64,000 nt of DNA from an uncultured Hymenobacter sp. (GCA_913778455.1 CAJYVK010000344.1:1-64000), one strand, 5' to 3'. Positions 44,431 to 53,494 are shown, counted from the stretch's first letter. The notes: generated from the letters alone by a model not told the origin. A program made the numbers and translations.

Positions 44431-45150
44431 ATGAAAACGCATTTGCACCTCATCTTTGGCCCGACGACCACTGGTAAAACTGCACGCGCCACCAAGCAGG
44501 CTATTCACACAGGAGCCCCCGTGCTGGTAGTTGACCGCATTCAATGCCACCCGGAGATAGCCGTTGGCAGTGGCCGCCCCACTGCCGTTGAGCTGGAATC
44601 AACTCAGCGGATATACTTATGTGAGCGTCCCGTCGTAGAAGGTCAAGTAAGCGCCTGTGAGGCTAACGAGCTACTGCATGCATGCGTGCAGCAGCGAACG
44701 CATCACGAGCCTTTGATTATTCTGGAAGGTGGTTCCATATCGCTTCTGCAAGCGATATCTGCTGACAGGCGCTGGCAACAGTACTCTTGGAGTAGTGAGC
44801 GCTTGTTTTTACCAGCGGCCGACGTTTTCCGCGCCAGGGCCACGGCGCGGATTCGCCAAATGCTTTTTCCGGCGGCTGGCCCATCCCTATTGGATGAAAT
44901 GTACGCATTGTGGGCGGATGCCCGTGCGCGCCCGATGCTTCAGGAAATTGACGGGTACAGGGCTGTCATAGCCTATGCCCTACGCCGTCAATTGGATGTT
45001 TTGGCCCTACCGCAGGTGTTGACCAAGGCCGATTGTGAGGACCTCATCAATGAAATTGCGCTAGAATATTATGCCCACGCCCAATGGCAGGAGCATGACT
45101 TTCCAGATTTTACGCAGATGACTCAGCAACTGGTCGTACGTTCCCGTTGA
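44431..45150 (+). CDS. ipt: adenylate isopentenyltransferase, cytokinin synthase (Tzs/Tmr-like)
   Basis: A 239-residue protein matching the bacterial cytokinin synthases of plant-associated bacteria, not the tRNA enzyme MiaA. It joins a prenyl group to the N6 of AMP, giving isopentenyl- or zeatin-type cytokinin nucleotides. The P-loop is GPTTTGKT (10-17), the catalytic Asp35 lies in VVDRIQC, and VGSGRP (45-50), LILEGGSISLL (96-106) and RPMLQEIDGYR (167-177) are family signatures. Asp174 and His216 stand where I recall Tzs Asp173 and His214, linked to use of hydroxylated prenyl donor. The gene is flanked by about 25% GC DNA on both sides, which points to horizontal transfer. No other cytokinin gene is adjacent. 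Confidence 0.93.
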   Translation: MKTHLHLIFGPTTTGKTARATKQAIHTGAPVLVVDRIQCHPEIAVGSGRPTAVELESTQRIYLCERPVVEGQVSACEANELLHACVQQRTHHEPLIILEGGSISLLQAISADRRWQQYSWSSERLFLPAADVFRARATARIRQMLFPAAGPSLLDEMYALWADARARPMLQEIDGYRAVIAYALRRQLDVLALPQVLTKADCEDLINEIALEYYAHAQWQEHDFPDFTQMTQQLVVRSR

Positions 45151-45294
45151 TTACTAAGTATTTGAAGTTGATGATTTGTATAGTGAGACTTTTTATATAA
45201 AGTAAGTACAAGTAACTAATTAACCACAAAAATAGGTCTCTACTTTAACTCATTTCATAATCCAAAATGCGCTCTGTTTGAAGCCATTTGTCAG

Positions 45295-45339
45295 AAAAAA
45301 GCCCCGCCGAAAAATTCGAGCGGGGCTTTACCTTGTTCC
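45295..45339. terminator. bidirectional terminator after ipt and frr, right copy of the 45-bp element
   Basis: AAAGCCCCGC (45298-45307) pairs with GCGGGGCTTT (45320-45329), with an A-run on one side. The full element is an inverted near-copy of 43636-43680. Confidence 0.88.
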
Positions 45340-45376
45340 TGCTAGCACGTAGTCGGCCGGAATGTGTGCGATGACC

Positions 45377-45940
45377 TCAGATGGTCATAATCTCCGACTC
45401 TTTCTTAGCGAAGAGCTTGTCGACTTCGATAATGTGCGCGTCGGTATACTTCTGTACCTTGGCTTCGGCGTCCTTTACAGCATCTTCCGAGGCTCCATCC
45501 TTTTGCAGCTTGCGCAGGGCTTCGTTGGTGTCCTTGCGAATAGCCCGTACGCGCACCTTGCCGCTTTCTACCTCATTCTTGGCCTGCTTCACGAGGTCGC
45601 GGCGGCGCTCCTCGGTCATGGCCGGGATATTGAGACGCACGCCATCGGCATCGGCTACGGGATTGAGACCCAGGTCGCTATTTTTGATAGCTTTCACTAT
45701 CTCGCTGACCATGTTCTTCTCCCAGGGCTTGATGTGCAGCGAGCGGGGGTCGGGAGCCGCGATGTTGGCAATTTGTGATACGGGCGTGGGCGTACCGTAG
45801 TAATCTACGCGCAGCCCGTCGAGCATGGCCGGCGAAGCCTTGCCCGCCCGGATACGGCCCATTTCTACGCCCACGTGGGCTACGGCCTTGCCCATCGACT
45901 CCTCAGCGTCGCTAAGGTAGAATTGAATTTCCTCGTCCAC
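45377..45940 (-). CDS. frr: ribosome recycling factor
   Basis: A 187-residue protein that, with EF-G, splits the post-termination ribosome. The start codon is GTG (45940-45938), giving MDEEIQFYLSDAEESMGKAV. Typical segments are RIRAGKASPAMLDGLRVDYYG, and RLNIPAMTEERRRDLVKQAK. It follows pyrH on the minus strand (97 bp gap), the usual pyrH-frr order. Confidence 0.97.
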   Translation of the reverse strand: MDEEIQFYLSDAEESMGKAVAHVGVEMGRIRAGKASPAMLDGLRVDYYGTPTPVSQIANIAAPDPRSLHIKPWEKNMVSEIVKAIKNSDLGLNPVADADGVRLNIPAMTEERRRDLVKQAKNEVESGKVRVRAIRKDTNEALRKLQKDGASEDAVKDAEAKVQKYTDAHIIEVDKLFAKKESEIMTI

Positions 45941-46037
45941 TTTTAAAAAAATTATGGGTTATAAAGTATGAGCCAGAAGCCGCGAGCAAGAGGGGGAGGC
46001 CCCAAAGCAGCGCTCACGTTTTCCAGACAGTAATTGC

Positions 46038-46841
46038 TTAAGCTTGTTCGGGTTGATTGCCGACCAGCGGCTGCAGGCCGCTGTGCTTGGCATCGAGTTG
46101 CGCAGCCGAAGTACGCCGGGCATCGGTGCCAGGAGCCATCGTCACGAGGGTACCCAGACTCTCGCCGGCGATGAGACGCTCCAGATTGCCCTGCGAGTTC
46201 ATGTCGAATACGATGATGGGCAGATTATTCTCCTTGCACAGCGTGAAGGCGGTCATGTCCATTACGTTCAAGTTTTTAGAGATGACTTCGTCAAACGTGA
46301 TTTCGGCGTAGCGCGTGGCCGTGGGGTCCTTCTCGGGGTCGGCGGTGTAAATGCCATTGACGCGGGTGCCCTTGAGCACTACGTCGGCTTCAATCTCGAT
46401 GGCACGTAGCGAGGCTGCCGAGTCGGTAGTAAAGTAAGGCGAGCCAATGCCCGCTCCAAAAATGACTACGCGGCCTTTTTCCAGGTGCCGCACCGCCCGG
46501 CGACGAATGTAGGGCTCGCACACCCGCTGGATGGTAAGGCCCGACAACAGACGGGTGGGTACTTCCATCTTTTCGAGGGCGCTCTGCAAGGCCATTGAGT
46601 TGATGACCGTAGCCAGCATCCCCATGTAATCGCCCTGCACGCGGTCGAGACCGAAGTGCTCGGCCTGTACGCCGCGGAAGATGTTGCCACCGCCAATCAC
46701 AACGGCTACCTGCACGCCTTGGTCAGCCACGGTCTTGATTTCGGCGGCGTATTGCATCAGGCGCTCGGCATCAATGCCGTACTGCTGCTGGCCCATCAGC
46801 GCTTCGCCGCTGAGCTTGAGAAGAATTCGTTGGTAGGTCAC
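46038..46841 (-). CDS. pyrH: UMP kinase
   Basis: A 267-residue amino-acid-kinase-fold enzyme making UDP from UMP. The start codon is GTG (46841-46839), giving [25 protein letters not shown] (about 51-58), [19 protein letters not shown] and [21 protein letters not shown] are family motifs. The catalytic core ends near LVTMAPGT at about 237; a further 30 residues, rich in Ala, Gln and Ser, have no counterpart in the usual 235-240 residue protein. It is followed by frr. Confidence 0.96.
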   Translation of the reverse strand: MTYQRILLKLSGEALMGQQQYGIDAERLMQYAAEIKTVADQGVQVAVVIGGGNIFRGVQAEHFGLDRVQGDYMGMLATVINSMALQSALEKMEVPTRLLSGLTIQRVCEPYIRRRAVRHLEKGRVVIFGAGIGSPYFTTDSAASLRAIEIEADVVLKGTRVNGIYTADPEKDPTATRYAEITFDEVISKNLNVMDMTAFTLCKENNLPIIVFDMNSQGNLERLIAGESLGTLVTMAPGTDARRTSAAQLDAKHSGLQPLVGNQPEQA

Positions 46842-46876
46842 GGGTAAAAGATAACGGGAGTCGGGTAGGAGGGAGG

Positions 46877-47380
46877 CTAGGCAAATTGCACGAGCACCTG
46901 CCCCTTGGTTACGTTGGCGCGTTGGGCTACTTTGATGCTGGCGATGGTACCATCGGCGGGGGCCTTCAAAATATTTTCCATCTTCATGGCTTCCAACACC
47001 AGCAGCGGGTCGCCCTTCTGTACGGCCTGGCCGGGTTGCACCCGAATGTCGACAATGAGGCCGGGCATGGGCGCTTTCAGTTCGTTGACTTTCGCCGAAG
47101 CTGCGCCGCTGAGGCCCAGCCGATCGAGCAGCTGGTCGAAGCGGTCCCGGGCCTGGAGCTCGACGCGCTGGCCATTGATTTTTAAGACGAAAGCCTTGGT
47201 CGCGTAGTCAGCGCTCACTAGCTCGGCGCTGTACGATTGGCCTTGGTACACCACATGATAGCGGCCATCGCCCAGCGGGGCTACGTCCCACAAAAAGGGC
47301 TGCCCGTTGAGCGTGACGGAGTCGGCGGCGCGGAGGTCCACCTCCCAGCTGTGGGCCGGGCCAGTGCTGATATGAAGCAT
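46877..47380 (-). CDS. biotin carboxyl carrier subunit of an acyl-CoA carboxylase
   Basis: A 167-residue protein. The C-terminal biotinyl domain (about 95-167) has the biotin-accepting Lys133 in EAMKMEN. The N-terminal half is a beta-rich segment as found in the biotin carriers of propionyl/methylcrotonyl-type carboxylases or decarboxylases of Bacteroidota. No carboxylase subunit gene is in the window. It precedes pyrH by 35 bp on the same strand. Confidence 0.9.
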   Translation of the reverse strand: MLHISTGPAHSWEVDLRAADSVTLNGQPFLWDVAPLGDGRYHVVYQGQSYSAELVSADYATKAFVLKINGQRVELQARDRFDQLLDRLGLSGAASAKVNELKAPMPGLIVDIRVQPGQAVQKGDPLLVLEAMKMENILKAPADGTIASIKVAQRANVTKGQVLVQFA

Positions 47381-47477
47381 AAAGAAGCCGGCCCTGCTGG
47401 CCGAAACGGGGTTAAAGGTAAGCCAAATCTTAATTTCATGCGGAACTTGCTGGCCTTATCCAGAGTCTGACTCTCGC

Positions 47478-50039
47478 ATGAAATATTCGCTTTCCGGTAG
47501 TTTCCTTTTAGTTTCCCTGGCCAGTATCACGGCCTTTGGCCAGCCGGGTAGCGGCCACAGCAAGGAGTCGCGGCGGAAAAACAGCGAGCCACCGCCCAGT
47601 GCACCAGCTACTTCCAGTGGTATCACGGTGCCTTCCTGGCTGCCCGATGCCGCTCCCTACCGGCCCGCCGCCACCCAACTTACCGACGTCACCGATACGA
47701 AGCTCGACGTGCGCTTCGACTATGCGCACCAGTACCTGATCGGTACGGCCGTCCTCACGCTTCGCTCGCATTTCTATCCGCAAACGGTAGCCGTGCTCGA
47801 CGCCAAGGGGTTTATTATCAAGTCGGTCCAATTGGTGGGTGGGAAAGTGCTTACCTACAAGTACGACGGCCGCCAGCTAGCTGTTAACCTCGACAAGGCA
47901 TACTCGCGCGAGCAGCCCTACCAATTGCGTATCGCTTACGTAGCCCGGCCCAATGAACTGCCCTCCGGTGGCAGCGAAGCCATTACAGCCGCCAAGGGCT
48001 TGTACTTTATCAATCCGATAGGCAAGGAGGGTAATAAGCCGCGCCAGATCTGGACCCAAGGCGAAACAGAAGGTAGCTCTTGCTGGTTTCCGACCATCGA
48101 CCGGCCCAACCAGCGCATGACGCAGGAAATCAGCCTGACCGTCGAGGAGCAGTTCAAAACGCTCTCCAACGGGGTGCTCACCACCTCTCGCCGCAATCCC
48201 GATGGCAGCCGCACCGATACCTGGCGTCAAAGCCTGCCCGCCGCGCCCTACCTCTCTATGCTGGCCGTGGGCAATTTTGCCGTAGTAGCCGACACGTGGC
48301 GCGGCAAAACGGTAGATTATTACGTGGAGCCGAAATACAAGAGCACGGCCAAGGCGGTGTTTGGCAACACGCCCGAAATACTGGAGTATTTCTCCAAAAA
48401 GCTGGGGGTTGACTACCCCTGGGAAAAATATTCGCAGGTGGCTGTGCGCGACTTCGTAAGCGGGGCCATGGAAAACACCACTGCTACGGTGCACGGCGCG
48501 GGTATCCAGCTCACGCGCCGCGAGTTGCTGGATAATTCTTACGAAACCTCGGAGTCGATCATCGTCCACGAACTGTTTCACCATTGGTTTGGCGATTATG
48601 TCACCTGCGAGGCGTGGAGCAACTTGCCGCTCAACGAGAGCTTTGCCAACTATTCGCAGTACCTCTGGGCCGAGCACAAATACGGCGCCGACGCCGCTGG
48701 CCTCGTTCAGCAGCAAGACCTCGGCCGCTATCTGGAGGAAGCCGAGTCGAAGCGCGAGCCACTCATCCGCTACCACTATGTCAATAATGAGGACATGTTC
48801 GACCGCCATTCCTACGAGAAGGGCGGACGAGTACTACATATGCTGCGCAAATACATCGGTGACGATGCCTTCTTCTCGGCACTCAACCGCTACCTCAGCC
48901 AGAACAAGTACTCCGCAGTTGAAATCAGCAAGTTGCGGGTAGCTTTTGAAGAAACTACCGGCGAAGACTTGCAGTGGTTTTTCGACCAGTGGTTTATGAA
49001 GCGCGGCCATCCCGAGCTAAAAATTTCGCATAGCTACAGCAATGGGCAGGTGCTGCTCCACGTACAGCAGGTGCAGGACACCCTGTTCCAGCCCGTCTAC
49101 CGCCTGCCCCTCTCCGTTACCGTCTGGCAGAAGGAAAAGCCCACTGAGCACCGAATTACCATTACCAAGGCCGACCAGACGTTCTCCTTCCTCGCCGCTG
49201 ACAAGCCGACCATGGTGAAGTTCGATAGCGAAAGCCAGTTACTGGCTGAGCTTGACGAAGAGCGCACTTTGGACGAGCTCATTTTTCAGTTCTACCATGC
49301 GCAGAACTACTTGCAGCGATTCGAAGCTATGGACTTGCTGCAAAACAAGACCAGTGACTTCTCGGTAAGCGGCCTCATGCGCAATGCATTACTGGATAAT
49401 TTCTACGCCATCCGGCGTACCGCCCTCGACCACCTGCGCGGCTACCGGGGGCCCAGCGCCAGTGCGGTGCGTGCCGATATTCAGCGCCTCGCGACCACTG
49501 ATCCCAGCAGCGCCGTGCGGGCGCAGGCCCTCGTCACCCTGGCAAGCTTCCCCAACGAAAACTACATGGCGACCTACCAAGCGGCCCTGCGCGATAGCTC
49601 CTACGTGGTCGAAGGGGCCGCCATCGATGCGCTCACCAAGCTCCCCGCCGTTGATTCCCGCCCCCAGATAGCGGCGCTCGAAAATACTCCGAACTCCGGC
49701 CTAATAGTGGCAGTTGCCAAATATTATGCGCAGCGGGGTGGGATGGAGCAATACGCGTGGTTTATGCGTCGCCTACCCGATCTCACCGATGCCGACCTCT
49801 ACACTTACCTACAGGCATTTGGTACGTTCATGGTGCAGATGCCCGTTGTCGAGCGCGATAAAGGCGTGCAGACGCTAGAAAAGCTGGCGCGTACGCATCC
49901 ACAATACGTCGTGCGGCTGGGTGCTTACCGCGGTCTAATGGCGCTGGTCGCCAGCCAGCCCGAATTAAAGGCAACTTTATTGGATATAAAAACGAAAGAA
50001 ACTGATGAGCGGCTCAAAGCTTACTACAACTTGATGTAA
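47478..50039 (+). CDS. M1 family zinc aminopeptidase, secreted
   Basis: An 853-residue protein with a signal peptide (about 1-21). An N-terminal beta-saddle (about 70-260) is followed by the thermolysin-like catalytic domain. The zinc ligands are His364, His368 and Glu387 (HELFH and NESFANY), with catalytic Glu365. The substrate-binding GAMEN motif reads SGAMENTTATV (about 330-340). A C-terminal HEAT-like part (about 610-853) follows. It probably trims peptides in the periplasm or outside the cell. It is a single-gene unit. Confidence 0.95.
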   Translation: MKYSLSGSFLLVSLASITAFGQPGSGHSKESRRKNSEPPPSAPATSSGITVPSWLPDAAPYRPAATQLTDVTDTKLDVRFDYAHQYLIGTAVLTLRSHFYPQTVAVLDAKGFIIKSVQLVGGKVLTYKYDGRQLAVNLDKAYSREQPYQLRIAYVARPNELPSGGSEAITAAKGLYFINPIGKEGNKPRQIWTQGETEGSSCWFPTIDRPNQRMTQEISLTVEEQFKTLSNGVLTTSRRNPDGSRTDTWRQSLPAAPYLSMLAVGNFAVVADTWRGKTVDYYVEPKYKSTAKAVFGNTPEILEYFSKKLGVDYPWEKYSQVAVRDFVSGAMENTTATVHGAGIQLTRRELLDNSYETSESIIVHELFHHWFGDYVTCEAWSNLPLNESFANYSQYLWAEHKYGADAAGLVQQQDLGRYLEEAESKREPLIRYHYVNNEDMFDRHSYEKGGRVLHMLRKYIGDDAFFSALNRYLSQNKYSAVEISKLRVAFEETTGEDLQWFFDQWFMKRGHPELKISHSYSNGQVLLHVQQVQDTLFQPVYRLPLSVTVWQKEKPTEHRITITKADQTFSFLAADKPTMVKFDSESQLLAELDEERTLDELIFQFYHAQNYLQRFEAMDLLQNKTSDFSVSGLMRNALLDNFYAIRRTALDHLRGYRGPSASAVRADIQRLATTDPSSAVRAQALVTLASFPNENYMATYQAALRDSSYVVEGAAIDALTKLPAVDSRPQIAALENTPNSGLIVAVAKYYAQRGGMEQYAWFMRRLPDLTDADLYTYLQAFGTFMVQMPVVERDKGVQTLEKLARTHPQYVVRLGAYRGLMALVASQPELKATLLDIKTKETDERLKAYYNLM

Positions 50040-50130
50040 ATCAAGATGTAGTAAGCTGCGATAGGTGTCGTAAGTGTCTGTAAAAAATGGTCGTGGCAAG
50101 AAAAATAAATAACTTTTTTAGCCCTGCCTC

Positions 50131-50160
50131 TTGCATGTTCTGAAAAAACCTGTACTTTTG
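50131..50160 (+). promoter_or_regulatory. Bacteroidota-type promoter of the tRNA-tuf operon
   Basis: TTG at 50131-50133, a 19-nt spacer, and TACTTTTG at 50153-50160. It lies 42 bp before tRNA-Tyr. The fit to the phylum consensus is exact. Confidence 0.85.
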
Positions 50161-50202
50161 CGTTCCAATTCCGGCAAGCGGCTGGAAGAGGCCAAAAGAA
50201 AT

Positions 50203-50285
50203 GGGGGTATCGCATAGCGGCAATTGCGGGTGACTGTAACTCACCTCCTTCGGGTTCATAGGTTCGAGTCCTGTTACCCCCACCA
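50203..50285 (+). tRNA. tRNA-Tyr (GTA)
   Basis: A class II tRNA with a long variable arm and the anticodon GTA in CTGTAAC. The acceptor GGGGGTA pairs with TACCCCC, followed by an encoded ACCA end. Confidence 0.95.
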
Positions 50286-50366
50286 TTTGGGTTATGAATT
50301 ATGAGTTGAAAATTATGAGTTAATTTTGAGCTCATAATTCATCCCCTAGATTCATAACTCCCTCAC

Positions 50367-50439
50367 GCGGGAGTAGCTCAGTTGGTAGAGCGGCAGCCTT
50401 CCAAGCTGCAGGTCGCGGGTTCGAACCTCGTCTCCCGCT
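50367..50439 (+). tRNA. tRNA-Gly (TCC)
   Basis: Complete cloverleaf: acceptor GCGGGAG/CTCCCGC, anticodon TCC in CTTCCAA, T loop TTCGAAC. CCA is not encoded. Confidence 0.96.
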
Positions 50440-50460
50440 CAAAGTTTTAAAGTAAAATAA

Positions 50461-50532
<72 letters not shown>

Positions 50533-50706
50533 CAGCAAATACGACGCTGCTTATCTTTGTGATAAGAAGCGCCGGGTCAGCAATCGAAAGCGATACGCAG
50601 CACTCAAGCCTGAATTGGCCCAAGCTGGGTTTCGCTTTTCTTGCGATAGGGCCATTCTAGTTGCTTTTCAGTTTATAATTCCCCTCTTTTTTCTTCACTC
50701 TTTACA

Positions 50707-51894
50707 ATGGCTAAAGAAAATTTCGACCGGTCGAAGCCGCACGTAAACATCGGCACCATCGGTCACGTTGACCACGGCAAGACGACTCTGACCGCAGCTA
50801 TCACCACGGTGCTGGCTAACCAGGGTCTGGCTGAAAAGCGCGACTTCTCCTCGATTGACAACGCCCCCGAGGAAAAAGAGCGTGGTATCACCATCAACAC
50901 CGCTCACGTAGAGTACGCTACTGCTAACCGTCACTACGCGCACGTTGACTGCCCCGGTCACGCCGACTACGTGAAGAACATGGTAACGGGTGCTGCCCAG
51001 ATGGACGGCGCTATCCTCGTGGTAGCTGCTACCGACGGCCCGATGCCCCAGACCCGTGAGCACATCCTGCTCGCTCGTCAGGTAGGTGTTCCCCAGCTGG
51101 TTGTGTTCATGAACAAAGTGGACATGGTGGATGACCCCGAGCTGCTAGAGCTCGTGGAAATGGAAATCCGCGAACTGCTGTCGTTCTACAACTTCGACGG
51201 TGACAACATCCCCGTTATCCAGGGTTCGGCCCTCGGCGGCCTGAACGGCGACGCCAACTGGGTTCCCAAGATCAACGAGCTGATGGACGCGGTTGACTCG
51301 TTCATTCCGATCCCCGCTCGTCTGACCGACCTGCCCTTCCTGATGCCGGTAGAAGACGTGTTCTCGATCACTGGCCGTGGCACCGTAGCCACCGGTCGTA
51401 TCGAGCGCGGTATCATCAACTCGGGTGAGCAAGTTGACATCCTCGGCATGGGTGCCGAAGGCCTGAAATCGACGGTAACGGGTGTGGAAATGTTCCGCAA
51501 AATCCTGGACCGCGGTGAGGCTGGTGACAACGTAGGTCTGCTGCTCCGCGGTATTGAAAAAGAAGCCATCCGTCGCGGCATGGTTATCTGCAAGCCCGGC
51601 TCGGTTAAGCCCCACCAGAAGTTCAAGGCTGAGGTGTACGTACTCTCGAAAGAGGAAGGCGGCCGCCACACCCCGTTCTTCAACAACTACCGTCCGCAGT
51701 TTTACCTGCGTACCACCGACGTTACCGGCATCATCACCCTCCCCGAGGGCGTTGAAATGGTAATGCCCGGCGACAACATTACCATCACGGTTGAACTCAT
51801 CAACAAGGTGGCAATGGAAAAAGGCCTCCGTTTCGCTATCCGTGAGGGTGGCCGTACGGTAGGTGCCGGTCAGGTAACTGAAATCCTCGACTAA
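50707..51894 (+). CDS. tuf: elongation factor Tu
   Basis: A 395-residue GTPase that carries aminoacyl-tRNA to the ribosome. G motifs are GHVDHGKTT (19-27), [12 protein letters not shown] and NKVDM. Domain 3 ends with [14 protein letters not shown]. Codon use is strongly biased, as expected for a highly expressed gene. It is read together with the three tRNA genes and closed by a strong terminator. Confidence 0.99.
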   Translation: MAKENFDRSKPHVNIGTIGHVDHGKTTLTAAITTVLANQGLAEKRDFSSIDNAPEEKERGITINTAHVEYATANRHYAHVDCPGHADYVKNMVTGAAQMDGAILVVAATDGPMPQTREHILLARQVGVPQLVVFMNKVDMVDDPELLELVEMEIRELLSFYNFDGDNIPVIQGSALGGLNGDANWVPKINELMDAVDSFIPIPARLTDLPFLMPVEDVFSITGRGTVATGRIERGIINSGEQVDILGMGAEGLKSTVTGVEMFRKILDRGEAGDNVGLLLRGIEKEAIRRGMVICKPGSVKPHQKFKAEVYVLSKEEGGRHTPFFNNYRPQFYLRTTDVTGIITLPEGVEMVMPGDNITITVELINKVAMEKGLRFAIREGGRTVGAGQVTEILD

Positions 51895-51922
51895 TTTTAG
51901 CCTAACCGCTAAAAATTAAGAC

Positions 51923-51952
51923 AATCCGCCCCCGATTTTTCGGGGGCGGATT
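51923..51952 (+). terminator. terminator after tuf
   Basis: AATCCGCCCCCG (51923-51934) pairs with CGGGGGCGGATT (51941-51952), followed by a T-rich run. Its end overlaps the -33 element of the next promoter. Confidence 0.9.
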
Positions 51953-51981
51953 TGTTTTATTTAAAAAGTTTCGTACCTTTG
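51952..51981 (+). promoter_or_regulatory. Bacteroidota-type promoter of the tRNA-Trp-secE-nusG operon
   Basis: TTG at 51952-51954, a 19-nt spacer and TACCTTTG at 51974-51981, directly abutting the tuf terminator. Confidence 0.82.
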
Positions 51982-52021
51982 CACTCCCATTGACGAACAA
52001 CGTTAATCAGGAACCGCATAC

Positions 52022-52095
52022 ACGAGTGTAGTTCAAGGGTAGAATAGAGGTCTCCAAAACCTTTGATGGGAGTTCGAATCTCTCCACTCGTGCCA
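52022..52095 (+). tRNA. tRNA-Trp (CCA)
   Basis: The acceptor ACGAGTG pairs with CACTCGT, the discriminator is G, and CCA is encoded at 52093-52095. The anticodon CCA lies in CTCCAAA. D stem GTTC/GAAT and anticodon stem GAGGT/ACCTT (with one G-T pair) form. Confidence 0.94.
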
Positions 52096-52098
52096 CCT

Positions 52099-52125
52099 AG
52101 GGCCGCCGCTTGGCGGCTCTTTTTT
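52099..52125 (+). terminator. terminator-like hairpin between tRNA-Trp and secE
   Basis: AGGGCCGCC (52099-52107) pairs with GGCGGCTCT (52112-52120) with one G-T pair, followed by TTTTT. It stands inside the expected operon and may cause partial termination after the tRNA. Confidence 0.75.
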
Positions 52126-52149
52126 ACGCCTCACCGGCTTGATTGCGAC

Positions 52150-52347
52150 ATGGCTAAGCTGAACAACTATTTCCGCGACACCATTGAGGAGATGCGTTAC
52201 AACGTAACGTGGCCCTCTACCACCGAGCTACAAAAGAGCGCCGGTCTGGTGCTGGTAGGCTCGCTGGTGTTTGCCGCCGTAGTAGGCTTGATGGATGTAA
52301 GCTTTAATTCCATCCTCAAAGCATTTTACCAATCTTTCGCCCGCTAG
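52150..52347 (+). CDS. secE: preprotein translocase subunit SecE
   Basis: A 65-residue protein with one membrane helix (about 36-58, LVLVGSLVFAAVVGLMDVSF) after a conserved amphipathic segment (TIEEMRYNVTWPSTTELQKS). It clamps SecY in the SecYEG channel. The ATG at 52150 is chosen; the longer frame reads into the tRNA. nusG starts 12 bp later. Confidence 0.95.
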   Translation: MAKLNNYFRDTIEEMRYNVTWPSTTELQKSAGLVLVGSLVFAAVVGLMDVSFNSILKAFYQSFAR

Positions 52348-52359
52348 TTACGAAGAGAA

Positions 52360-52917
52360 ATGGGTGAGTTGAAATGGTACGTGGTACGCTCGGTGAGCGG
52401 CCAGGAGAAGAAGGCTAAAACCTACATGGAGACCGAAATTGGTCGCCATAACCTACAAGACCTGTTGCCGCAGGTATTGATTCCGGTTGAGAAGGTATTT
52501 GAGATGCGCAACGGCAAGAAGCGCGTTCGCGAGCGTAACCTGTATCCTGGCTACATCATCATTCACTCGGATGTGACGCACGGTGAGGTTCTGAACATCA
52601 TCACTTCCACGCCGGGCGTAATCGGCTTTCTAGGTGATAAGGAGGGTAAGAACTCCAACGCCAAGCCGGTGCCGTTGTCGCTGAACGAGGTAAACCGCTT
52701 GCTGGGTGTAGTAGACGAAGCTGAAGAGAAAACTGCCGAGCTCGAAACTCCTTTCACCGTGGGCGAACTGGTAAAGGTGATCGACGGCCCTTTCAACGGC
52801 TTCAGCGGCAACGTCAACGAAGTGTTCGAGGAGCGCAAAAAACTAAACGTTATCGTGAAAATTTTCGGCCGCGCTCAGCCCGTAGAGTTGAGCTACACGC
52901 AGGTCGAAAAGGAGTAG
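52360..52917 (+). CDS. nusG: transcription termination/antitermination factor NusG
   Basis: A 185-residue protein. The NGN domain (about 1-110) opens with GELKWYVVRSVSGQEKKAK, and the KOW domain (about 130-180) contains GELVKVIDGPFNGFSGNV. It binds RNA polymerase and links it to Rho or to the ribosome. It is in the classic position between secE and rplK. Confidence 0.98.
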   Translation: MGELKWYVVRSVSGQEKKAKTYMETEIGRHNLQDLLPQVLIPVEKVFEMRNGKKRVRERNLYPGYIIIHSDVTHGEVLNIITSTPGVIGFLGDKEGKNSNAKPVPLSLNEVNRLLGVVDEAEEKTAELETPFTVGELVKVIDGPFNGFSGNVNEVFEERKKLNVIVKIFGRAQPVELSYTQVEKE

Positions 52918-53030
52918 CTGCAGTACACGTCGCCTGATATCCACTCCGGTTAGGCGGGGCTTCCACTAGGAGTATTTTTTACTGAGGTTCTGGCGAGTTA
53001 CGACGCTCGGGCCACAGCTTTACACACCAA

Positions 53031-53474
53031 ATGGCCAAAGAAATTAGAGGTTACCTGAAACTTCAGGTAAAGGGAGGCGCGGCGAATCCTGCCCCGCCAA
53101 TTGGACCTGCGCTTGGTAGTAAAGGCTTGAATATCATGGAGTTTTGCAAGCAATTCAATGCGCGCACCCAAGATAAAGCCGGCCAAATCTGCCCCGTCCT
53201 GATTACGATGTACACCGACAAGTCGTTTGACTTCGTCATCAAAACCCCCCCGGTACCGGTGCTCCTCATGGACGCTGCCAAGTTGCAGAACGGCTCGAAA
53301 GAGCCCAACCGTAACAAGGTAGGCTCGGTAACCTGGGATCAGGTTCGTACCATCGCCGAAACCAAAATGCCCGACTTGAACGCTTTCAAAGTGGAGTCGG
53401 CCATGAAGCAAGTTGCTGGCACTGCCCGCAGCATGGGTATCACCGTGAAGGGCGACTCGCCTTTTGCTGAATAA
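53031..53474 (+). CDS. rplK: 50S ribosomal protein L11
   Basis: A 147-residue protein at the GTPase-associated centre. [28 protein letters not shown] and the C-terminal rRNA-binding domain are intact. The 113 bp before it are GC-rich with a possible hairpin (about 52937-52970) that may be part of an L1-binding or attenuation leader, which I cannot confirm. Confidence 0.98.
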   Translation: MAKEIRGYLKLQVKGGAANPAPPIGPALGSKGLNIMEFCKQFNARTQDKAGQICPVLITMYTDKSFDFVIKTPPVPVLLMDAAKLQNGSKEPNRNKVGSVTWDQVRTIAETKMPDLNAFKVESAMKQVAGTARSMGITVKGDSPFAE

Positions 53475-53480
53475 CTAACC

Positions 53481-53485
53481 GGAGG
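53481..53485 (+). promoter_or_regulatory. canonical Shine-Dalgarno site of rplA
   Basis: GGAGG stands 9 nt before the rplA ATG. Such full sites are rare in front of Bacteroidota genes and I see few others in this window. Confidence 0.7.
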
Positions 53486-53494
53486 ACATACACA

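Noticed and set aside
44431..45150. Reading the isopentenyltransferase as tRNA dimethylallyltransferase MiaA
   Set aside because: MiaA has about 300 residues, and its early motif resembles ISADSRQVYRGLDIGT. Here the protein has 239 residues with VVDRIQC, SGRP and LILEGGSISLL, as in the adenylate-specific enzymes.
52918..53030. L1-binding operator before rplK
   Set aside because: A GC-rich fold is possible, but I cannot match the L1 rRNA-mimic motif, so it is noted only under rplK.
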